Positions 17,476 to 26,529 are shown, counted from the first letter of the stretch. The stretch is DNA of 64,000 nt from Methylocystis sp. (GCA_002929055.1 PERY01000012.1:1-64000); one strand, 5' to 3'. Numbers and translations: made by a program. Notes: generated by a model not told the origin, from the letters alone.

Positions 17476-17909
17476 GCGCCGGCCAGGCGGGGGCGCGAGT
17501 ATCTCCCGAAGATTCCCCGAAAAGCCCCTTGCCGAATCTCGCCGTTTGGTCGAGCCTTCCCGCGGGTTTCGAAATTGTCCCCGCTATCCACTATTTTCTC
17601 CACATATTGTCTCTCTGTTAATTTCCGACACTATATCTTGACGAGGCAGTCAGACTCGCGCAGTGTGGGGTCACCAAGAGATGGCGCAGCGGCGAACGTT
17701 CCTCCCAACGTTTGACCGTGTCCGGCGAAAGCCGGATCGGCGCGGCATCTCGCTTGGGCGTAATCCTCGTATTCGGCGTTTCGACCGCGCGGCGACCGCG
17801 CCCGCGGGCCGCGCCTCTTTCGAGTTTCGAATAGCGGACTTCTGCGTCGCTTGGCCGGCGAACGGCTGCGCGCGAGCCCCTGCGCTCGCATCAAGGAGAT
17901 TGAAACGAG
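17476..17909. other. nrdJ upstream region and structured leader
   Basis: A 434-base gap between the secreted-protein gene and nrdJ. It contains the NrdR box pair and, after it, a leader of about 265 bases. A perfect GNRA hairpin, TCCGGC-GAAA-GCCGGA, lies at 17721-17736, with a palindromic AACGTT repeat on either side of CCTCCC just before it and GC-rich self-complementary stretches after it (about 17785-17815). No B12-box (GCCACTG) is visible, so a cobalamin riboswitch is not supported. AAGGAG precedes the nrdJ ATG by about ten bases. Confidence 0.5.
17597..17643 (+). promoter_or_regulatory. Pair of NrdR-box-like operators upstream of nrdJ
   Basis: Two 16-base sites resemble the NrdR consensus ACACWATATATWGTGT. 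The sites are 17597-17612 (TCTCCACATATTGTCT) and 17628-17643 (ACACTATATCTTGACG). Each matches about 11 of 16 positions. Their starts are 31 bases apart, three helical turns, the arrangement known for cooperative NrdR binding. The second site overlaps the best -10-like hexamer (TATATC, 17632-17637). NrdR would repress nrdJ when dATP is plentiful. Confidence 0.62.
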
Positions 17910-20900
17910 ATGAAAATCGAGCGGCGCTACACCACCGCGGGCGAGTCTCCTTATGCGTCTATCGCGTTCCGCACGACCAAGAGCGAGATCCGCAATCCCG
18001 ACGGATCCGTGGTGTTCTCCCTCGACGGAATCGAGGTGCCGGCCCAGTGGAGCCAGGTCGCCTCCGACGTTCTGGCGCAGAAATATTTCCGCAAGGCCGG
18101 CGTGCCCGCGCGCCTGAAGAAGGTCGAGGAAAACTCGATTCCGTCCTTCCTGTGGCGTTCGGTCGCGGACGCTGAGGCGCTAGCGGAACTGCCCAGGGAC
18201 CAGCGCTACACGTCCGAGATAACCGCCCGCCAGGTCTTCGACCGCCTCGCCGGCGCCTGGACCTATTGGGGCTGGAAGGGCGGCTATTTCGACAGCGAGG
18301 AAGACGCCCAGGCCTTCTGCGACGAGCTGCGCTACATGCTCGCCATGCAGATGGCGGCGCCCAATTCGCCGCAATGGTTCAACACCGGCCTGCACTGGGC
18401 CTATGGCATCGACGGCCCGAGCCAGGGGCATTTTTATGTCGACTACGCCAACGGCAAGATGGTGAAGTCGAAGTCCTCCTATGAGCATCCGCAGCCGCAC
18501 GCCTGCTTCATCCAGTCAATCGAGGACGATCTCGTCAACGACGGCGGCATCATGGATCTGTGGGTGCGTGAGGCGCGCCTGTTCAAATACGGCTCCGGCA
18601 CCGGCACCAACTTCTCGAAGCTGCGCGGCGAGAAGGAGAAGCTCTCGGGCGGCGGCTCGTCCTCGGGCCTCATGTCCTTCCTCAAGATCGGCGACCGTGC
18701 GGCGGGCGCGATCAAGTCGGGCGGCACCACGCGCCGCGCGGCGAAGATGGTCGTCGTCGACATCGACCATCCCGACATCGAGCAGTTCATCGACTGGAAG
18801 GTGAAGGAGGAGGAGAAGGTCGCCTCGCTCGTCACCGGCTCCAGGATCGTCAAGAAGCACCTCAAGGCCATCATGCGCGCCTGCGTGAATTGCGAGGGCT
18901 CTGGCGACGACTGCTTCAATCCGGAGATGAACCCGGCGCTCAAGCGCGAGATCAAGCTCGCGCGCAAGGAAGAGGTTTCCGACAATCTCATCAAGCGCGT
19001 CGTCCAGTTCGCGCGTCAGGGCTACAAGGACATACAGTTCGACACCTATGACACCGACTGGGACAGCGAGGCTTACCTCACCGTCTCCGGCCAGAACTCC
19101 AACAACACCGTGCGCGTGACCGACGGATTTCTGCAGGCGGTGGAGAAGGATGAGGACTGGAGCCTCATCAAGCGTCTCGACGGCAAGGTCGCCAAGACCG
19201 TGAAGGCCCGCGAGCTGTGGGACAAGATCGGCTATGCCGCATGGGCCTCGGCCGATCCCGGCATCCAGTTCCACACCACGATCAACGACTGGCACACCTG
19301 CCCCAAGGGCGGCGAAATCCGCGCGTCGAATCCGTGCTCGGAGTATATGTTCCTCGACGACACGGCCTGTAACCTCGCCTCGCTGAACCTGCTGCAGTTC
19401 CGAGACAACGAGACAAAGCGCATCGACGTCGCCTCTTATGAGCACGCCGTGCGGCTGTGGACGGTCGTCCTCGAAATCTCCGTGCTGATGGCGCAGTTTC
19501 CGTCGAAGGAAATCGCGCAGCTCTCCTACGAATATCGCACGCTGGGCCTTGGCTACGCCAATGTCGGCGGCCTCTTGATGTCGTCGGGCGTCGCCTATGA
19601 CAGCGAGGCGGGCCGCGCGATCACCGGCGCGCTTTCGGCCATCATGACGGGCGTGTGCTACGCGACCTCCGCCGAAATGGCGAAGGAGCGCGGGCCCTTC
19701 GCGCGCTTCATGGAGAACCGCGAAGCCATGCTGCGCGTCATCCGCAACCATCGCCGCGCCGCGCATGGCGAAAACGCGGGCTATGAAGGCCTCGCCGTCG
19801 CGCCCGTGCCGCTCGACATCGCCGCCTGCCCCGATCCGGTGCTTGCGCAGCACGCCGCGCTGGCGTGGGATCGCGCGCTGGAACAGGGCGAACTCCACGG
19901 CTACCGCAATGCGCAGGTCACCGTCGTCGCCCCCACGGGCACGATCGGCCTCGTGATGGATTGCGACACCACCGGCATCGAACCCGACTTCGCGCTGGTG
20001 AAGTTCAAGAAGCTCGCGGGCGGCGGCTATCTCAAGATCGTCAACCGCGCCGTGCCGGAAGGCCTGCGCGCGCTCGGCTATCGCGAGAGCGAGATCGCCG
20101 AGATCGAGGCCTACGCCGTCGGCCACGCCTCGCTCGCCAATGCGCCCGTGATCAACACCGCGAGCCTGCGCAGCAAGGGCTTCACCGACGAGAAGATCGC
20201 GGCGGTGGACGCGGCGCTGCCCTCCGCCTTCGACATCAAATTCGTCTTCAACAAATGGACGCTCGGCCCCGACTTCCTGACCGGAACGCTAAAATTCACG
20301 CCGGAGCAGATGGAGGACAAGAACTTCGACCTGCTCCTGCATCTTGGCTTCTCGCGTCAGGAGATCGAGGCGGCGAACGTCCATGTCTGCGGCGCGATGA
20401 CGCTGGAGGGCGCGCCCTTCCTCAAGCGCGAGCATTACGCCGTGTTCGATTGCGCCAATCCCTGCGGGCGCACCGGCAAGCGCTATCTCTCGGTCGACTC
20501 GCACATTCGCATGATGGCGGCGGCGCAGCCCTTCATCTCGGGCGCAATATCCAAGACCATCAACATGCCGAATGAGGCGACGGTCGAGGATTGCGGGCAG
20601 GCCTATCTCCTGTCCTGGACGCTGGGCCTCAAGGCCAATGCGCTCTATCGCGACGGCTCCAAACTCTCGCAGCCGCTTTCGTCGCAGCTCATCCAGGGCG
20701 ACGACGAGGAGGACGACAAGATCGACGAACTCGTCGCCGCGAACATGCCGGCGCGCGCCGCGCAAATCTCCGAACGCATCGTCGAGCGCATCGTGCATCA
20801 GGTGGTGCGCGAGCGCGAGAAGCTGCCGAACCGCCGCAAGAGCTACATCCAGAAGGCCGCCGTCGGCGGGCACAAGGTCTATCTGCACACGGGCGAATAT

Positions 20901-21539
20901 GAGGACGGGCGCTTAGGGGAAATCTTCATCGACATGCACAAGGAAGGCGCGTCCTTCCGCAGCCTGATGAATAATTTCGCCATCGCGATTTCGCTCGGCC
21001 TGCAATATGGCGTGCCGCTGGAGGAATATGTCGACGCCTTCACCTTCACGCGCTTTGAACCCGCGGGTCCGGTGCAGGGCAATGACGCGATCAAGAACGC
21101 GACGTCGATCCTCGACTATGTGTTCCGCGAACTCGCCATCTCCTATCTCGGCCGCAACGATCTCGCTCATGTCTCGCCCGAGGACATCGGCCATGACGCG
21201 CTCGGCAAGGGCGAGAATGAAGGCAAGGCGCCGGTGACCAACACCGTCGTCTCTCGCGGCCTGCTGCGCTCCAAGACAGACAAGCTGATGGTGGTGAACG
21301 GCGGTGGCGCGGTCGCGCTGCGCGAAACGCCGGAGGTCGTCGAAGAGACCGACGCGCTCTCGACGCTCGGCTGGACCGAACCGACCAAGCCCGTGCAGGG
21401 CGTCGCCGAAAAACGCGCCGAAGCGCGGATGAAGGGCTATGTCGGCGAGGCGTGTCCGGAGTGCGCGAATTTCACGCTCGTGCGGAATGGGACGTGTTTG
21501 AAGTGCGAGACGTGTGGCAGCACGACCGGGTGTAGCTGA
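17910..21539 (+). CDS. nrdJ: Adenosylcobalamin-dependent ribonucleotide reductase (class II)
   Basis: Vitamin B12-dependent enzyme that reduces ribonucleotides to deoxyribonucleotides with or without oxygen. The 1209-residue protein has the large alphaproteobacterial NrdJ layout: an N-terminal region, the barrel with [39 protein letters not shown], the catalytic segment [23 protein letters not shown], and [19 protein letters not shown]. It ends in a zinc-ribbon-like tail [22 protein letters not shown] with redox cysteines. It stands alone, without nrdA/B genes here. Upstream NrdR boxes suggest dNTP-responsive control. B12 supply would be a condition for growth unless another reductase exists. 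Confidence 0.96.
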   Translation: MKIERRYTTAGESPYASIAFRTTKSEIRNPDGSVVFSLDGIEVPAQWSQVASDVLAQKYFRKAGVPARLKKVEENSIPSFLWRSVADAEALAELPRDQRYTSEITARQVFDRLAGAWTYWGWKGGYFDSEEDAQAFCDELRYMLAMQMAAPNSPQWFNTGLHWAYGIDGPSQGHFYVDYANGKMVKSKSSYEHPQPHACFIQSIEDDLVNDGGIMDLWVREARLFKYGSGTGTNFSKLRGEKEKLSGGGSSSGLMSFLKIGDRAAGAIKSGGTTRRAAKMVVVDIDHPDIEQFIDWKVKEEEKVASLVTGSRIVKKHLKAIMRACVNCEGSGDDCFNPEMNPALKREIKLARKEEVSDNLIKRVVQFARQGYKDIQFDTYDTDWDSEAYLTVSGQNSNNTVRVTDGFLQAVEKDEDWSLIKRLDGKVAKTVKARELWDKIGYAAWASADPGIQFHTTINDWHTCPKGGEIRASNPCSEYMFLDDTACNLASLNLLQFRDNETKRIDVASYEHAVRLWTVVLEISVLMAQFPSKEIAQLSYEYRTLGLGYANVGGLLMSSGVAYDSEAGRAITGALSAIMTGVCYATSAEMAKERGPFARFMENREAMLRVIRNHRRAAHGENAGYEGLAVAPVPLDIAACPDPVLAQHAALAWDRALEQGELHGYRNAQVTVVAPTGTIGLVMDCDTTGIEPDFALVKFKKLAGGGYLKIVNRAVPEGLRALGYRESEIAEIEAYAVGHASLANAPVINTASLRSKGFTDEKIAAVDAALPSAFDIKFVFNKWTLGPDFLTGTLKFTPEQMEDKNFDLLLHLGFSRQEIEAANVHVCGAMTLEGAPFLKREHYAVFDCANPCGRTGKRYLSVDSHIRMMAAAQPFISGAISKTINMPNEATVEDCGQAYLLSWTLGLKANALYRDGSKLSQPLSSQLIQGDDEEDDKIDELVAANMPARAAQISERIVERIVHQVVREREKLPNRRKSYIQKAAVGGHKVYLHTGEYEDGRLGEIFIDMHKEGASFRSLMNNFAIAISLGLQYGVPLEEYVDAFTFTRFEPAGPVQGNDAIKNATSILDYVFRELAISYLGRNDLAHVSPEDIGHDALGKGENEGKAPVTNTVVSRGLLRSKTDKLMVVNGGGAVALRETPEVVEETDALSTLGWTEPTKPVQGVAEKRAEARMKGYVGEACPECANFTLVRNGTCLKCETCGSTTGCS

Positions 21540-21556
21540 GCCCGATACCCCTCAAG

Positions 21557-21665
21557 CGTCATGGCCGGGCTTGTCCCGGCCATCCACGCCGGGAGGTTGC
21601 GCAAACGCTGCACGGCAGTCGTAGCGGCGTCGCGTCGATACCCGGCACAAGGCCGGGCATGACGT
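21557..21665. repeat. Palindromic intergenic repeat element, copy 1
   Basis: Element of about 109 bases bounded by CGTC and GACG. Its left arm is the hairpin ATGGCCGGG-CTTGT-CCCGGCCAT and its right arm CCCGGC-ACAAG-GCCGGG with flanking AT-pairs partly lost. The two loops, CTTGT and ACAAG, are complementary. The first 44 bases are identical to those of copy 2, in the same orientation. It lies between nrdJ and the GIY-YIG gene. This is a BIME/REP-like design frequent in Rhizobiales. Confidence 0.85.
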
Positions 21666-21690
21666 GAGAGGAGTCCGCGGCTCACGCCAG

Positions 21691-21981
21691 TCAGTTCGCC
21701 AGATCATCATACAGATCACGCCATTGCGGGTTCATATCCAGAATGAGCCGCACCTTCCATGCGCGCGTCCAATGCTTCATTGTCTTTTCGCGCTGAATGG
21801 CCATGCGAATGTCATCGATCGGCTCATACCAAACGAGGCGCTTGAGCCCGTAATTCTTCGTGAAGCCGTCGATCATGCCCTCGCGATGCTCCCAGGCTCG
21901 TCGCGCAAGGTCGCTCGTGACGCCGAGATAGAGCGTCCCGTTTGGCCGATTTGTCATGATGTAAACCCAGCCGCCGCGCAT
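21691..21981 (-). CDS. GIY-YIG nuclease family protein
   Basis: A 96-residue single-domain GIY-YIG (UvrC N-terminal/SLX1-like) protein. It starts MRGGWVYIMTNRPNGTLYLG, with the two short motifs as VYI and LYLG. The conserved Arg lies in SDLARRAWEHREG, the metal-binding Glu region in the next helix, and the C-terminus has WYEPIDDIRMAIQREKTMKHW. The ATG at 21981 was chosen because in-frame sequence further upstream merely translates the repeat element. Stand-alone members of this group are numerous in Rhizobiales and their biological role is not established. It is bracketed by two directly repeated palindromic elements only 25 and 35 bases away. Confidence 0.88.
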   Translation of the reverse strand: MRGGWVYIMTNRPNGTLYLGVTSDLARRAWEHREGMIDGFTKNYGLKRLVWYEPIDDIRMAIQREKTMKHWTRAWKVRLILDMNPQWRDLYDDLAN

Positions 21982-22016
21982 GCCGGAATGCGGCAGCTTG
22001 GCGCCGGCTTCGCAAC

Positions 22017-22108
22017 CGTCATGGCCGGGCTTGTCCCGGCCATCCACGCCGGGAGGTTGCGGACAAGTTGCTAGGCGTGGATGCCCGGCACAAGGCCGGG
22101 CATGACGT
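22017..22108. repeat. Palindromic intergenic repeat element, copy 2
   Basis: Element of about 92 bases with both arms perfect: ATGGCCGGG-CTTGT-CCCGGCCAT on the left and ATGCCCGGC-ACAAG-GCCGGGCAT on the right, bounded by CGTC and GACG. The loops are mutually complementary, so a loop-loop contact is possible in RNA or single-stranded DNA. It has the same orientation as copy 1, and the spacer between the arms is shorter. It sits between the GIY-YIG gene and the 3' end of the AAA ATPase gene. Confidence 0.88.
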
Positions 22109-22132
22109 GGGAGGGGCTGCGGATCAACACCC

Positions 22133-23190
22133 TCACGCCACCTCCCGTACCCGCTCCACACGCCCCAACGCCGCTTCCGCCTCTTCCCCACTCATCGTCG
22201 AAAACATCTGCTGCAGCTCCGCCCCCGTGCGCGGCGCATACCCCACAATCCCCTCTCGCCCGTAAAAGGCGCGGAACATCGCGCGCGCGCTCTCCAGCGA
22301 GAGCGGCCCCACCTCCACCACTTCGTCAATCCGCCCCGGACGCACAATCGCCGGATCGAGCCTGTCGAGATGGTTTGTCGTCACGATGAATTTCAGCCCG
22401 TCCGGCGTCTGCATCCCGTCCATGGAATTCAAAATCTCATGCAGCGGCGACGCGCGCAGCGCGCTTTCCTCCATCGCGCTCGCCTTCTTGCCCTCGCGCG
22501 AGAGTCCGCCGGCGATCGTGTCGATGTCCTCGATCACGAAGAGGTCGTTCTTCGTTCCCGACTTGAACGCCGCGCCGAGGCCGTGCAGCGATTTAATGTA
22601 TTTGATGTCGAAGCCGAAGTCGGAGGCGAGCGCGTGGATGAGACTCGTCTTGCCCGTGCCGGGCGGGCCATGCAGCACGATGCCGAGCTTCCACGGAATG
22701 CCGCGCGAGGAATGCCAGTCCTCCGCGCCCTGAAACCATGTCAGCCGCGACACGAGCCGGTCCTTGATCGCCTGATCGACGAAGACGGTATGCAGGCCGC
22801 GCTTGCGCCGGCGCATCGAGCCTTCGCTTCCGCCGGCGCCATAGAGCGAAACCGTGATGGAGTTCGCGTGCTCCTCCGGCTGGAGAAGAGCTTTCCGTCA
22901 TAGACGCCCCAGCCGCCGCCGAAACCTGTCTTCAGCTCGCCATCCTTGATTTCGAGCGAACGGCTGAAGAAATTGAGCCGCTTGCCTTCGATGAAGGCGT
23001 CGACGTCGTCATATTCATTCGACATGCTCTCGACGAAGACCTTCGTCCACGCCGTTTTTTCGACGAACTCGAATATCTTCTCGGGGACCGCGCGAAGGAG
23101 ATACATCGCCGTGCCAAAGGCGAGCGTGCCGACGCCGCCGACGAGAAGCTGGTTCGACGTCAGCGCCGCGTAGAGAGTGTCGAAAGTCAT
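22133..23190 (-). pseudogene. BCS1-like membrane AAA ATPase, disrupted by a single-base frameshift
   Basis: Two reading frames together encode one BCS1-like AAA protein of about 352 residues. The N-terminal part (ATG at 23190) has a membrane helix (LLVGGVGTLAFGTAMYLL) and a BCS1-type region through GGGWGVYDGKLF. The C-terminal part, in another frame, continues PEEHANSITVSLYGAGG and carries Walker A GPPGTGKTSL, Walker B LFVIEDIDT and the sensor region FIVTTNHLDRLDPAIVRPGR. Reading continues smoothly if one C is added in the run around 22882-22890, giving LFLQPEEH. The total length of 1058 bases is one short of a multiple of three. It may be a real pseudogene or a sequencing error; all catalytic motifs are otherwise intact. 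Confidence 0.8.
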
Positions 23191-23401
23191 GGATCGCCCT
23201 TCGTTATGCATGCGGCGACGATGACGTTTCGCCCGGCTTCGCAGCCTCATCAGATGAGAACGGCGTCCGCTCTACGCAAGGCGCAATTCAATTTCCTTCG
23301 CGCCTCACCTTGCCGCGCCCGCCCTTCCGCTCCTTTTAACAAAGCGGGAGCGCGGACAGGCGCGGGCCTTCTCGCCGCGCCGCGCTCGCGGAGTAACGGC
23401 C

Positions 23402-24013
23402 ATGGAACCGGAAAAATCGCTTCCCCAGGAACAGCCTGCCCACGAAGCGCCTGCCCCAGAACAGCGCGGGCAGATGCGCGAGGTTGTCGGCGTCTTCGAC
23501 AATCTTGAAACGCTGCAGTCGGCGATCGACGATCTCCTCGTCGACGGCTTCGATCAGTCGGAGATCAGCCTGCTCGCCGACGAGATCACAGTGCGCGAGA
23601 AATTCGGCGAGTCGCACATCCCCGCAAAGGAGCTGGAGGACAATCCGGCCACGCCACGCCGTGAATATGTCGCGCCGGAATCGCGCAACGAGGCGAAGGC
23701 CGCTCTGATCGGCGGGCTGTTCTACATCGGCGCGGCCGGCGGCGCCTTCGCGACGCTCGCATCCGGCGGCGCCTTTGCGGCGGCCCTCGCGACGGCGGCG
23801 ATGGCGGGCGTCGGCGGCGGAGTGCTCGGCGGAACGCTCGCGGCGCTGCTTGGCATGCGGGAGGCGACCTGGACGCAGGAGCAGATGAGTCACGGCGGCA
23901 TATTGCTCTGGGTGCGCGCCTGGGACGCTGAACGCGAGCGCAAGGCGATCGACCTCATGACCAAGAACCGCGGGCGCAACGTGCACGCCCATACGCTCGC
24001 GGCGGTCACATGA
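23402..24013 (+). CDS. Membrane-associated general-stress-like protein with glycine zipper
   Basis: A 203-residue protein. Residues 25-65 (REVVGVFDNLETLQSAIDDLLVDGF followed by ISLLAD) resemble the YflT/GsiB-type general stress domain that senses or binds unknown ligands. Residues about 100-150 form a Gly/Ala-rich hydrophobic hairpin (IGGLFYIGAAGGAFATLASG, GVGGGVLGGTLAALLG), likely two membrane helices with glycine zippers. The C-terminal part repeats an ILLWVRAWDAERERKAIDLM element. There is no signal peptide. It diverges from the broken AAA gene and ends at a shared terminator. Function unknown; the stress role is inferred from family resemblance. Confidence 0.6.
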   Translation: MEPEKSLPQEQPAHEAPAPEQRGQMREVVGVFDNLETLQSAIDDLLVDGFDQSEISLLADEITVREKFGESHIPAKELEDNPATPRREYVAPESRNEAKAALIGGLFYIGAAGGAFATLASGGAFAAALATAAMAGVGGGVLGGTLAALLGMREATWTQEQMSHGGILLWVRAWDAERERKAIDLMTKNRGRNVHAHTLAAVT

Positions 24014-24018
24014 AAAAA

Positions 24019-24043
24019 GCCCTCCCCCGACAGGAGGGAGGGC
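24019..24043 (-). terminator. Bidirectional rho-independent terminator
   Basis: GCCCTCCC and GGGAGGGC form a perfect eight-base stem with a nine-base loop between two convergent genes. On the minus strand it is followed by TTTTTT, so it mainly ends the Gly-rich protein transcript. On the plus strand the tail is only CTTTCG. Confidence 0.85.
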
Positions 24044-24050
24044 CTTTCGC

Positions 24051-24800
24051 TCACCAGCCCCAGCCGACGCCGAGGCCAGGACCCCAGCCGCCATAGCCGA
24101 CGCTGAGCCCGAGCCCCGGGGCGCCCCAGCCACCATAGCCCCAGGCGCCGCACACATTCACCCATGCGCGCCGCAAACCCCATGCAGTGCGCACGAGGCG
24201 GGGGCGATAACAACTGTCATAACCCGCATTGTAGTAGGGCCAGCCATAGGCGCCCCAGCCGGCGCCGAGCAGACCTGCGCCATAGAGCTGCCAGGCGCCG
24301 CCCCAATAGCGCCGATAGCCCCACGGCCTGTGCCAGCCCCACGGGCGCCCACCCCAGCCAGCGCCAGCCCAGCGTGCGCCGCCCCAGGGGCGTGCGCCCC
24401 ACCCCCCGCCAATGACGGGGCGTCCCCAACCGGCGCCTGCGAGGCCGTGACCGCCCCATCCCAAGCCGCGCCCACCCCAGCCAAGGCCGCCGCCGCCAAA
24501 ACCCGGCCGGAAGCCGCCGGTCATCACGCCGCCACGGAATCCTCCGAAGCCGCCGCCGGGGGCGACGCCGACACGGAAACCGCCGCCGCCGAAGCCGCCG
24601 CCGTGGAAACCGCCGCCCCCAAAATTCGCGCCGCGGAAGCCGCCGCCGCCCAGCCCGCCAAAGCCGCCGCCGCGAAAGCCGCCGCCCCCGCCGAAGCCTG
24701 CGCCCCGGCCCCACTGCGCTTCGGCGACGCCGGTCTGCACGACCAGCGCCGCAACGAGCGCCCCAATCGCCAGTCCGGCCTTGATTTTATGTATTGACAT
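24051..24800 (-). CDS. Secreted Gly/Trp/Tyr-rich low-complexity protein
   Basis: A 249-residue exported protein of low complexity. A signal peptide (ending GVAEAQW) is followed by long runs of GGGGF/GGFRGG repeats (about residues 33-100), then a Gly/Trp/Ala segment with WGRPVIGGGWGARPWGG. A more ordered end contains YDSCYRPRLVRTAWGLRRAWVNVC with two cysteines. The start ATG at 24800 has a strong GGGAGGAGG site. Such proteins are common in Methylocystaceae and Bradyrhizobiaceae and may be cell-surface or matrix proteins, but no function is known. A clear terminator follows. Confidence 0.7.
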   Translation of the reverse strand: MSIHKIKAGLAIGALVAALVVQTGVAEAQWGRGAGFGGGGGFRGGGFGGLGGGGFRGANFGGGGFHGGGFGGGGFRVGVAPGGGFGGFRGGVMTGGFRPGFGGGGLGWGGRGLGWGGHGLAGAGWGRPVIGGGWGARPWGGARWAGAGWGGRPWGWHRPWGYRRYWGGAWQLYGAGLLGAGWGAYGWPYYNAGYDSCYRPRLVRTAWGLRRAWVNVCGAWGYGGWGAPGLGLSVGYGGWGPGLGVGWGW

Positions 24801-25239
24801 TTTGGCCTCCTCCCAGGGCGATGCCTGCAGGGAGCGCAGGCGCGCGGATAGCGCTGCCCATAGTGAGAACCCGCTAGATGCCGCCCGCGACTCGCAATTC
24901 AAGGCGCATGCCGCTGCAATGGCGGCCCGCGCCAGCCGGCGGATGCAAAAGAGCGCAGCCGGGAACTATTCTAGAGACTGTCACTCATCTGCAACAGTTG
25001 AAAGCGGCGTCACGGTCGGTCCCCAACAGCATACAAGCACAAATATTCCTTTAGTTTGGCGAACCTATCGCAAGGCGGGACGGCATCTTGCCCACGAAAC
25101 GATGACGCCTTGCGGAAAATGCCGTAAATACTCGCCTTTATTTAGCCCATGCCGCACCTTAACCAGTGCACCACACTGGCGCTCGAGCCTGCACGCGCCT
25201 TCGCAGCGCGAGCAGGACGCGCCCTATGGGAGAGATATT
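24801..25239. other. Divergent intergenic region with hairpin leader
   Basis: A 439-base region between the Gly-rich protein gene and the RlpA-like gene, AT-richer than its surroundings around 24960-25145. No gene is supported. In the part leading to the RlpA-like gene there is a perfect hairpin CCAGTG-CACCA-CACTGG at 25163-25179 and a further CGCGC/GCGCG pair at about 25194-25210. These may form a structured 5' leader. No promoter could be assigned with confidence. Confidence 0.45.
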
Positions 25240-25590
25240 TTGAAGAAACTGACGATCGCCGCCGCAGTCCTTTTCGCGACCACTTTCGGCGCGCAGGCCG
25301 CCTGGGTCGGCAAGGCCTCGTACTACACGCTCGGCGGGCGCACCGCGAGCGGCAGCCATGTCGGCTCGCTCACAGCCGCCCATCGCACCCTGCCCTTCGG
25401 CTCCAGGGTGCGCGTCACCAATCTGAAGAACAATCGCTCGGTCGTCGTCACGATCAACGACCGCGGCCCCTTCACCGGCGGCCGGATCATCGACGTCTCC
25501 GGCCACGCTGCGGACGCGCTGGGCATGCGCTCGGCCGGCGTCGCGACCGTGAAGGTGGAAAGACTGTCGGAAGTCGCCGAAGCTCAGTAA
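25240..25590 (+). CDS. Small RlpA-like double-psi beta-barrel protein
   Basis: A 116-residue exported protein consisting of a signal peptide (ending FGAQAA) and an RlpA-type double-psi beta-barrel: GKASYYTLGGRTASG, LTAAHRTLPFGSRVRVTNLK, VVVTINDRGPFTGGRIIDVS and AADALGMRSAGVATVKVE. The catalytic-type Asp in NDRGPF and His in AAHRTLPFG are present, so lytic transglycosylase activity on peptidoglycan is possible. Unlike full RlpA it has no lipobox and no SPOR domain. The start is TTG at 25240, five bases after GGGAGAG. Its end overlaps the opposite gene by seven bases. Confidence 0.82.
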   Translation: MKKLTIAAAVLFATTFGAQAAWVGKASYYTLGGRTASGSHVGSLTAAHRTLPFGSRVRVTNLKNNRSVVVTINDRGPFTGGRIIDVSGHAADALGMRSAGVATVKVERLSEVAEAQ

Positions 25591-26432
25591 CGCCACCACA
25601 AGGCGCTGATAATGCCGCGCTCGGCGGGCGAATTGACCCCCTCGAGCGCGGTGACGCCGCCAAGCTGCACGGAAACTGACGGCGTCACGTCATAGACGGC
25701 CGAAAGCTGGAATTTCTGGGCGGCGACGAAAGTGGCGACGCCCCCGCGCGGCGCAAAGGCGGAAAAGCTCTGCGCCATCAGCATCAGGCGGTCGAGCGGG
25801 CGCAGCCCCGCGCTCAGGTCCATCCTGATCTCGTCGCCATTCTGGCCGCGCGTGCGATAGCCGATCTGCGTATCGACGAAGCCCGACATCCCGAAGACAT
25901 TGACCGCGCGCCCCATGAGCAGGCGCGCGTCGATCTGCGTCGCGTCGCGCATGTCGAGGAAGCGACGCGCCTCCCGGGTCGCGCCGCGAAGGCTCGTTTC
26001 GAATGAGAAGACGTAGTCGCTGTAAGTGAAAAGCCGCACCCGCGCGCCGACGGAGCCAAGCCCCAGCCCCTCATAGCGCGCGCCGGGCGGCCCGCGCGCC
26101 GACAGCGGCAGGCCGGCCTTCGCCTCCTCGATCAGCAGATCGAGATGGTCGCCCGGATTGGGCGAACCGCGAAAGCTCATGAAACTGGCTTCGCCCACAA
26201 AGTTGAGCCAGTCCGTCACGCCATGCTCGACATAGACGCGCGTCTCGAATTTCCGGTAGGAGGGCGTCTGGATCAGCCGGCCGTTAGCGTCAAAAGCGTT
26301 GCGGGCGTTCGCGAACGTTGTGGTGACAATCGCCTGCCCCTTGCCCTCGGGCCATAGCCATGCGCCCGCAAACGCCGGAAAAGCGCTAAAGATATGCGAA
26401 CTTACTAGAAAAACAACGATGAACGCACGCAT
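25584..26432 (-). CDS. Outer-membrane beta-barrel-like protein of unknown function
   Basis: A 282-residue exported protein. After a signal peptide (ending AFPAFAGA) the sequence alternates polar and hydrophobic residues in strand-length units, for example YRKFETRVYVEHGVTDWLNF, DYVFSFETSLRGAT and KFQLSAVYDVTPSVSVQLGG. It ends with aromatic WWRY, the usual barrel-assembly signature. I do not recognise a specific family. It lies 97 bases downstream of the giant GH94 gene on the same strand, so an export or surface role for the product of that enzyme is possible. It converges with the RlpA-like gene. Confidence 0.62.
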   Translation of the reverse strand: MRAFIVVFLVSSHIFSAFPAFAGAWLWPEGKGQAIVTTTFANARNAFDANGRLIQTPSYRKFETRVYVEHGVTDWLNFVGEASFMSFRGSPNPGDHLDLLIEEAKAGLPLSARGPPGARYEGLGLGSVGARVRLFTYSDYVFSFETSLRGATREARRFLDMRDATQIDARLLMGRAVNVFGMSGFVDTQIGYRTRGQNGDEIRMDLSAGLRPLDRLMLMAQSFSAFAPRGGVATFVAAQKFQLSAVYDVTPSVSVQLGGVTALEGVNSPAERGIISALWWRY

Positions 26433-26529
26433 GTGGCGACGCCGGAAAAACGCAAAACAAGTTTGACGTTAGTCCGTCGCCTCAAGCGTGACAATATGAA
26501 TGTCAACAGCGCGTTTACATATGTTCTGT

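Noticed and set aside
17644-17909. Cobalamin riboswitch ahead of the B12-dependent reductase
   Set aside because: No B12-box (GCCACTG) and none of the conserved core of the cobalamin aptamer could be found; only generic hairpins are present.
18516-20126. Open frame of about 530 codons on the minus strand
   Set aside because: Antisense to nrdJ; low-complexity His/Arg/Ala/Gly composition and no start signals.
21557-22108. CRISPR-like array from repeated GC-rich palindromes
   Set aside because: Only two elements in direct orientation, about 350 bases apart with a gene between them, and no cas gene; they are REP/BIME-type elements.
21982-22191. Longer N-terminus for the GIY-YIG protein
   Set aside because: The in-frame extension is a translation of the palindromic repeat and would put about 70 unrelated residues before the family start.
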